Both the position numbers and the translations under genes were made by a program. This document shows positions 32,978 to 36,566 of a stretch of DNA of 36,566 nt, in pieces (the stretch's first letter is position 1; every line of letters begins with the position of its first letter). The stretch is from assembly GCA_903929885.1 (NCBI GenBank), contig CAIYWI010000052.1, positions 1 through 36,566 on the forward strand, given 5' to 3'. This stretch comes from an uncultured Phycisphaerales bacterium (GTDB lineage Bacteria; Planctomycetota; Phycisphaerae; Phycisphaerales; UBA1924). The notes under the pieces are model-generated. The model was not told where the DNA came from. It was given only the letters and a program-made list of their open reading frames with translations, and made no database searches.

Positions 32978-34525
32978 TCAGCCCTTGGCGCCTGCATCGC
33001 GAACAAAGCGTGCGTGGGCGTCGGCGGGCTTGACGACCTGAGCCCGCGGGTCGCCCGCCCTGCTCAGCGTCGCGGTGGTGCTGCGGCCGGGCATCATCGG
33101 GATGCGAACCACCTCGCCGCCGCGGCTCCGCACGAACGCCGCCCCGGGAATGTTGTCCTCGGAGTACTCCTCGCCCTTGGCCAGCACGTCGGGGACGATT
33201 TCCTCGATGAGTTCGGCGGGCGTGTCCTCCTCGAACACGACGACCACATCGACACTCGCGAGCCCGCTGAGCACGCGGACTCGGTCCTCGAGCGAGTTCA
33301 CGGGGCGGCTGGGCCCCTTGAAGGCGCGGACCTTCTCGTCCGTGTTGGTGGCGACGATGAGGAAGTCGCCCTGCGCCTTGGCCTGATCAAGCAGCCACAC
33401 GTGCCCGGCGTGCAACACGTCAAAGCAGCCGTTGGTCAGGACGATGCGGCGGCCTTCCTTGCGGCGTGCCGCCACCTCGAGCCGCAACTGCTGACGGGTG
33501 CGGAACTTGCCGTCGGCGCCGGTCTGCGAGACGAGCACCTGGTGGTGGATGCGTTCGAAGGGGATGGGCTGGACGCCGAAGACCTCGACCTCAAGGCCCG
33601 CGGCGGCGTTGGCGAACTGCACGGCATCGAGCCACGAAAGGCCGTTCGCACGCCCCGCAGCGAGGGCGGCCAAGAACATGTCGCCCGCGCCGGTGACGTC
33701 GTAGACCTGCCTGGCCTGCGTGGGGACGCTCACGGCCGCGCGGTCGCGTTCGAGCAGCAGCGCTCCGTGGCGGTCGAGCGTCAGCACGCACGCATCGAGA
33801 TCGAGCTGGTCGCGGAGCGTGCGGGCCAGCGCGCTGTTGTGGGAGAGCGAGTTCTCGGCGCAGGTGGGCATGCCCGCGGCGGTCTCGGCTTCGGTGCGAT
33901 TGGGCGTGATGGCCGAGGCCCCGGCGTACCGCGTGTAGTCGGAGAGCCGCGCCGGATCGACGAAGACCGGCTTGCCCGCTTCGCGAGCGGCCTTGATCAC
34001 GCCTTGGCAGAGTTCAGGGGTGCAGACGCCCTTGGCGTAATCCTCGATGCAGACCACGTCGGCGTGGGTCAGGGCGGCGGCGATGCGGCCGAGAAGTTCA
34101 CGAACGACGTGGGCGGGCAGCGGTTCTCGCGACTCGTGGTCGAGCCGGAACATCTTCTGCGGGTGGCGGGCCTGGGCCAGGCCGATGAGGTTCTGCTTCA
34201 CCGTCGTGGGGCGTGCGGCGTCGACAACCAGGCCCGAGGCGTCGATGCCCCCTGCGGCGAGTTCCTTGCGGAGCAGTTCGCCGTGGGAGTCGTGGCCGAC
34301 GACGCCGAAGGCGAGCACGCGTCCACCGAGGGCGGCCAGGTCGAGGCAGACGTTGGCCGAGCCGCCGGGGCGGTTTTCGGTGCGGCGGACAAGCATGACG
34401 GGCACGGGCGCGTCGGCGCTGAGGCGCTCGGCGTCGCCGTAGATCATCTGGTCGAGCATGAAGTCGCCGACGACCAGGGCGGTGAAGGACTTCCAGCGAC
34501 CGAGCGATTCGAGCAGGGAACTCAC
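32978..34525 (-). CDS. hldE: bifunctional heptose-7-phosphate kinase / heptose-1-phosphate adenylyltransferase (HldE)
   Basis: HldE makes ADP-heptose for the lipopolysaccharide core: the N-terminal ribokinase-type domain phosphorylates heptose 7-phosphate and the C-terminal domain transfers AMP. In the 515 residues I see RPGGSANVC (52-60) and the anion-hole motif DVTGAGD (276-282) of the kinase, then NGCFDVLHAGH (365-375) with the nucleotidyltransferase HxGH, and GEEYSEDNIPG. It is longer than the E. coli enzyme (477) because of a C-terminal extension of about 25 residues. The start is GTG 34525 with a TAGGAT box 6 nt upstream. It implies an LPS-type outer membrane. Confidence 0.95.
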   Translation of the reverse strand: MSSLLESLGRWKSFTALVVGDFMLDQMIYGDAERLSADAPVPVMLVRRTENRPGGSANVCLDLAALGGRVLAFGVVGHDSHGELLRKELAAGGIDASGLVVDAARPTTVKQNLIGLAQARHPQKMFRLDHESREPLPAHVVRELLGRIAAALTHADVVCIEDYAKGVCTPELCQGVIKAAREAGKPVFVDPARLSDYTRYAGASAITPNRTEAETAAGMPTCAENSLSHNSALARTLRDQLDLDACVLTLDRHGALLLERDRAAVSVPTQARQVYDVTGAGDMFLAALAAGRANGLSWLDAVQFANAAAGLEVEVFGVQPIPFERIHHQVLVSQTGADGKFRTRQQLRLEVAARRKEGRRIVLTNGCFDVLHAGHVWLLDQAKAQGDFLIVATNTDEKVRAFKGPSRPVNSLEDRVRVLSGLASVDVVVVFEEDTPAELIEEIVPDVLAKGEEYSEDNIPGAAFVRSRGGEVVRIPMMPGRSTTATLSRAGDPRAQVVKPADAHARFVRDAGAKG

Positions 34526-34531
34526 GGAAGA

Positions 34532-34537
34532 ATCCTA
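34532..34537 (-). promoter_or_regulatory. -10-like box of hldE (TAGGAT on minus strand)
   Basis: TAGGAT on the minus strand ends 6 nt before the GTG start of hldE, again with no Shine-Dalgarno sequence. Confidence 0.45.
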
Positions 34538-34572
34538 TCCGCCCCGTCCGTGAAGGCGCCGCCGCGGGGGCG

Positions 34573-34578
34573 TACGAT
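34573..34578 (+). promoter_or_regulatory. -10-like box of the SYLF lipoprotein gene (TACGAT)
   Basis: TACGAT lies 20 nt before the ATG at 34599. Here an AAAGGAG ribosome-binding site (34585-34591) fits between box and start, so this message would have a short leader. Confidence 0.4.
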
Positions 34579-34598
34579 GGCCCCAAAGGAGTGGATCC

Positions 34599-35153
34599 AT
34601 GATGAACATCATCGCTCGTGGCCTCATCGCCCTCTCGCTCGCCGCCGGCGTCGTCTGCACGACGGCCTGCTCCACGGCTCCCCAGAGCCAGACCGGCAAG
34701 GACCAACTCGAGGACCGTGCAGCCCAGACGCTCGAATCCGCGAAGAAGAACGACCCGTCGCTGAAGAAGCTGCTCGACGAGGCCAAGGGCTATGCCGTCT
34801 TCCCGACGGTGGGCAAGGGCGCCATCGGCATCGGCGGTGCGTACGGCAAGGGCGTGCTGTTCGAGGGCGGCAAGGTGATCGCCTATTGCGACCTCACCCA
34901 GGCGTCGATCGGCCTGCAGCTGGGCGGCCAGGCCTACAGCGAGATCATCGCCTTCGAGAACGAGGCGTCGCTGGGCCGGTTCAAGTCGGGCAACTTCGCC
35001 TTCAGCGCGCAGGCGACGGCGGTGGCGCTCAAGTCGGGCGCAGGCGCGAACGCCAAGTACGCCGACGGCGTGGCGGTCTTCACGATGGGCGAGTCGGGCC
35101 TGATGTACGAGGCGTCGATCGGCGGCCAGAAGTTCAGTTGCCAGCCCAAGTGA
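34599..35153 (+). CDS. SYLF/YSC84-domain lipoprotein
   Basis: The 184-residue product has a signal and lipobox-like TTAC (Cys24), then an acidic helical stretch. From about residue 62 it has the SYLF (YSC84-like) domain, with AKGYAVFPTVGKGAIGIGGAYGKGVLFEGG, TQASIGLQLGGQAYSEII and a C-terminal GLMYEASIGGQKFSC. SYLF domains bind lipids in eukaryotes; bacterial exported versions are of unknown role, probably at the envelope. The start ATG 34599 has AAAGGAG 7 nt upstream; the second codon is also ATG. It is divergent from hldE, and the hairpin-repeat region begins 54 bp after its stop. Confidence 0.87.
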   Translation: MMNIIARGLIALSLAAGVVCTTACSTAPQSQTGKDQLEDRAAQTLESAKKNDPSLKKLLDEAKGYAVFPTVGKGAIGIGGAYGKGVLFEGGKVIAYCDLTQASIGLQLGGQAYSEIIAFENEASLGRFKSGNFAFSAQATAVALKSGAGANAKYADGVAVFTMGESGLMYEASIGGQKFSCQPK

Positions 35154-35206
35154 GCGGCCGTTGCCCGCATGCCGTCTGTGCCCCGGGCATCGACCACGGC
35201 GATGTG

Positions 35207-35469
35207 CCAATCGCGAAGCGATTCCCGTTGACAGCCGGGGGTTGCGGCGTTTCGTCGCAACCCCCGGTCGTGTAGCCCAACGCCCCCGACCCCGAAGGGG
35301 TCGCCGTTGCGATGTGCACGGCGTTCGACGCCGCGACCGCGTTGCATGCGACGGCGACCGGTTGATCTCACGGAAACGCCTTCGGCGTTGGGCCGCCGTG
35401 GTCGTTTCGTCCGGGGGTATCGGCGAAACGCCGACACCCCCGGCTTTCGACGAACACGCCTTCGGCGTG
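35207..35469 (+). repeat. hairpin-array repeat, copy A (full length, direct)
   Basis: About 263 bp built of seven hairpins in a row: AATCGC-GAA-GCGATT (35209-35223); a 33-nt hairpin CCGGGGGTTGCG... (35235-35267); GACCCC-GAA-GGGGTC (35288-35302); CGGCGT-TCG-ACGCCG (35319-35333); AACGCC-TTC-GGCGTT (35375-35389); a 33-nt hairpin CCGGGGGTATCG... with loop AAA (35411-35443); and CACGCC-TTC-GGCGTG (35455-35469). Nearly every loop is three bases. Copies B and C and the diverged element at 10744-11095 share the order. No gene in it looks real. Confidence 0.88.
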
Positions 35470-35495
35470 ACGCCCGCGTCGACGGACGCCGGGCT

Positions 35496-35709
35496 CCAAT
35501 CGCGAAGCGATTCCCGTTGACAGCCGGGGGTTGCGGCGTTTCGCCGCAACCCCCGGTCGTGTAGCCCAACGCCCCCGACCCCGAAGGGGTCGCCGTTGCG
35601 ATGTGCACGGCGTTCGACGCCGCGACCGCGTTGCATGCGACGGCGTCGGGTTGATCTCGCGGAAACGCCTTCGGCGTTGGGCGCGTTGGTCGTTTCGTCC
35701 GGGGGTGTC
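35496..35709 (+). repeat. hairpin-array repeat, copy B (direct, cut at its sixth hairpin)
   Basis: This repeats copy A 289 bp downstream with fewer than ten differences seen by eye over about 205 bp. Its second hairpin (35524-35556) is a perfect 15-bp stem with loop TTT. The copy breaks off inside the sixth hairpin after CCGGGGGTGTC (35699-35709); the sequence leading to the transposase follows. Between 35730 and 35755 a degenerate form of the third hairpin (GATTCC-GAA-GGAGTC) appears again, so the junction is mosaic. Confidence 0.85.
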
Positions 35710-35829
35710 ATGAACATGTCGATCGACGCAAACGCCCCCGATTCCGAAGGAGTCGTCTCAAGCTACGAAATGATGTTCGGCAGCGGCACCCATATCGCCC
35801 GATCCGTTCGGGTCGATCTAATGTGCCTC

Positions 35830-36276
35830 ATGGCGTCCACGCTGACGAATGTCCTGATTCACTTCGTCTTCTCGACAAAGCGGCGAGACGACCTGATTCG
35901 GCTTGAATGCGAGACGGATCTGAAGGCCTACGTGGGCGGGCTCTGCCGAACACGAGCCTCGCCGCTGCTCGCGATGGGAGGAACCGCCAACCACGTTCAC
36001 ATGGTCGTAGCGTTGCACAAGACGATTTCGGTCTCGGACCTCATGCGAGACGTGAAGCGCGAGAGTTGTCTGTGGTTGAAGGAACGAAGCGATCCTCGAT
36101 TTCAGTGGCAGGATGGCTACTTCGCGCATTCGGCATCGCCCGGCGACATCGAGGTCCTCTTTCGCTACATCGCCATTCAGAAAGAGCACCATCGTCGACG
36201 GGACTTCAAGGATGAAGTGCGAGCCATGTGCCGGAAGTACGGTTTAGACCTCAACGAGAAGTTTGCGTGGGATTAG
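35830..36276 (+). CDS. tnpA: IS200/IS605-type HUH (Y1) transposase TnpA
   Basis: The 148-residue protein matches the Y1 transposase family. It has the HUH motif His55-Val-His57 in ANHVHM, the catalytic Tyr113 with Gln117 in RYIAIQKEHH, the conserved FQWQDGYFAHSASP (91-104), and an end NEKFAWD typical of the group. All catalytic residues are present, so it may be active. ATG 35830 is chosen because MASTLTNVLIHFVFSTK aligns with the family start. The frame stays open through the repeat back to 35596, but those residues are repeat-derived. There is no tnpB. No Shine-Dalgarno sequence is seen. Codon use looks less GC-biased than its neighbours, suggesting transfer. Confidence 0.92.
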   Translation: MASTLTNVLIHFVFSTKRRDDLIRLECETDLKAYVGGLCRTRASPLLAMGGTANHVHMVVALHKTISVSDLMRDVKRESCLWLKERSDPRFQWQDGYFAHSASPGDIEVLFRYIAIQKEHHRRRDFKDEVRAMCRKYGLDLNEKFAWD

Positions 36277-36299
36277 TGGGCGTGGAAATCGACGATCGC

Positions 36300-36561
36300 C
36301 ATCGCGAAGCGATGCTCGTCGAAAGCCGGGGGTGTCGGCGTTTCGCCGACACCCCCGGACAAGACGACCGACGCGCCCAACGCCGAAGGCGTTCCCGTGA
36401 GATCAACCCGCCGCCATCGCATGCAACGCGGTCGCGGTGTCGAACGTCGTGCACGTTCCCACGGAGACCCCTTCGGGGTCGTGGTTGTTGGTCGCGGCGA
36501 CCGGGGGTTGCGGCGAAACGCCGCAACCCCCGGCTGTCAACGGGAATCGCTTCGCGATTGG
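36300..36561 (-). repeat. hairpin-array repeat, copy C (full length, inverted)
   Basis: The reverse complement of the copy A unit. Hairpins in plus coordinates: CATCGC-GAA-GCGATG (36300-36314); a perfect 15-bp stem with TTT loop (36326-36358); AACGCC-GAA-GGCGTT (36379-36393); GACCCC-TTC-GGGGTC (36466-36480); a perfect 15-bp stem with AAA loop (36501-36533); AATCGC-TTC-GCGATT (36545-36559). The first one differs in sequence from copy A's terminal hairpin but keeps the hairpin, a compensatory change. It begins 23 bp after the transposase stop. Confidence 0.88.
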
Positions 36562-36566
36562 AGCCC

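Larger units (their letters stand above)
35496..36561 (+). mobile_element. IS200-like unit: Y1 transposase gene flanked by inverted hairpin-array repeats
   Basis: Copy B (direct) and copy C (inverted) bracket the transposase gene at 35830-36276, giving a unit of about 1.07 kb. IS200/IS605 transposases act on single-stranded DNA and recognise subterminal hairpins, and the related REP-associated transposases (RAYTs) act on dispersed palindromic repeats. The association therefore suggests that this enzyme mobilises, or once mobilised, these repeats. Copy A lies just outside on the left. True element ends and target site are not determined. Confidence 0.65.

Noticed and set aside
34098..35717. 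539-codon minus-strand frame running from hldE through the hairpin repeats
   Set aside because: It crosses the SYLF gene antisense and the repeats, is repetitive in the same pattern as the repeat copies, and has no family motif.
35596..35829. 78-residue N-terminal extension of the transposase
   Set aside because: It is translated from copy B and the degenerate hairpin module; the family N-terminus starts at 35830.
35207..36561. CRISPR array
   Set aside because: The repeats are about 260 bp units with different internal palindromes, not short identical repeats with regular unique spacers, and no cas gene is present.

Overview
The window is high-GC DNA that reads as a bacterial chromosome, most likely from a planctomycete of the class Phycisphaerae. 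Three things suggest this: a secreted protein with a C-terminal exosortase-type tag of the PAP variant (IPAP, hydrophobic stretch, six Arg); two secreted proteins ending in the dockerin-like DFNQDGGVDG tag; and the general gene set. The taxonomic call is inference. Genes are densely packed on both strands and nearly all are housekeeping or envelope genes.

Layout. 1-891 is the 3' part of ruvB. 1042-4332 is the membrane half of an F-type ATP synthase (atpI-like, atpB, atpE, atpF, atpH). It ends at a terminator hairpin and is followed by pgk, not by atpA/G/D/C. 5882-8399 holds two tandem paralogous secreted proteins. 8431-12224 holds pheS (-), a polytopic membrane protein (+), a 352-bp repeat element, and queG (-). 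12255-18063 has an agmatinase-family gene and a TIM-barrel gene on the minus strand (with queG in the same run), divergent from a polyamine-type ABC transporter (ATPase, fused double permease, lipoprotein). 18115-19092 is a lipoprotein joining a tyrosine-phosphatase-like domain to a cytochrome c'-like haem domain. 19117-22069 has a DUF1444-like gene, acpP and fabF. 22097-24481 has a GNAT enzyme, comB-like, truB and a small ORF. 24468-26645 has a membrane protein and the PAP-CTERM protein. 26745-29903 has prfB with an internal frameshift and a secreted repeat protein. 29943-30856 has a TPR protein, a Nudix hydrolase and tRNA-Arg(CCG). 30915-32953 has an MFS transporter with an orphan OppF-like ATPase. 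32978-35153 has hldE and a SYLF-domain lipoprotein. 35207-36561 is an IS200-type transposase gene between long hairpin-array repeats.

The most unusual items are: (1) a family of roughly 260-350 bp repeats made of short hairpins with GAA/TTC or AAA/TTT triloops, two of which flank an HUH (Y1) transposase in opposite orientation, with a diverged copy 24 kb away that has perfect 25-bp terminal inverted repeats; (2) a prfB frameshift site that uses TAA instead of TGA and has no visible Shine-Dalgarno stimulator; (3) a phosphatase-cytochrome c' fusion; (4) a recurring TAnnnT box 6-11 nt before start codons, pointing to common leaderless transcription; (5) the split ATP synthase operon with hairpins on both sides of atpE.
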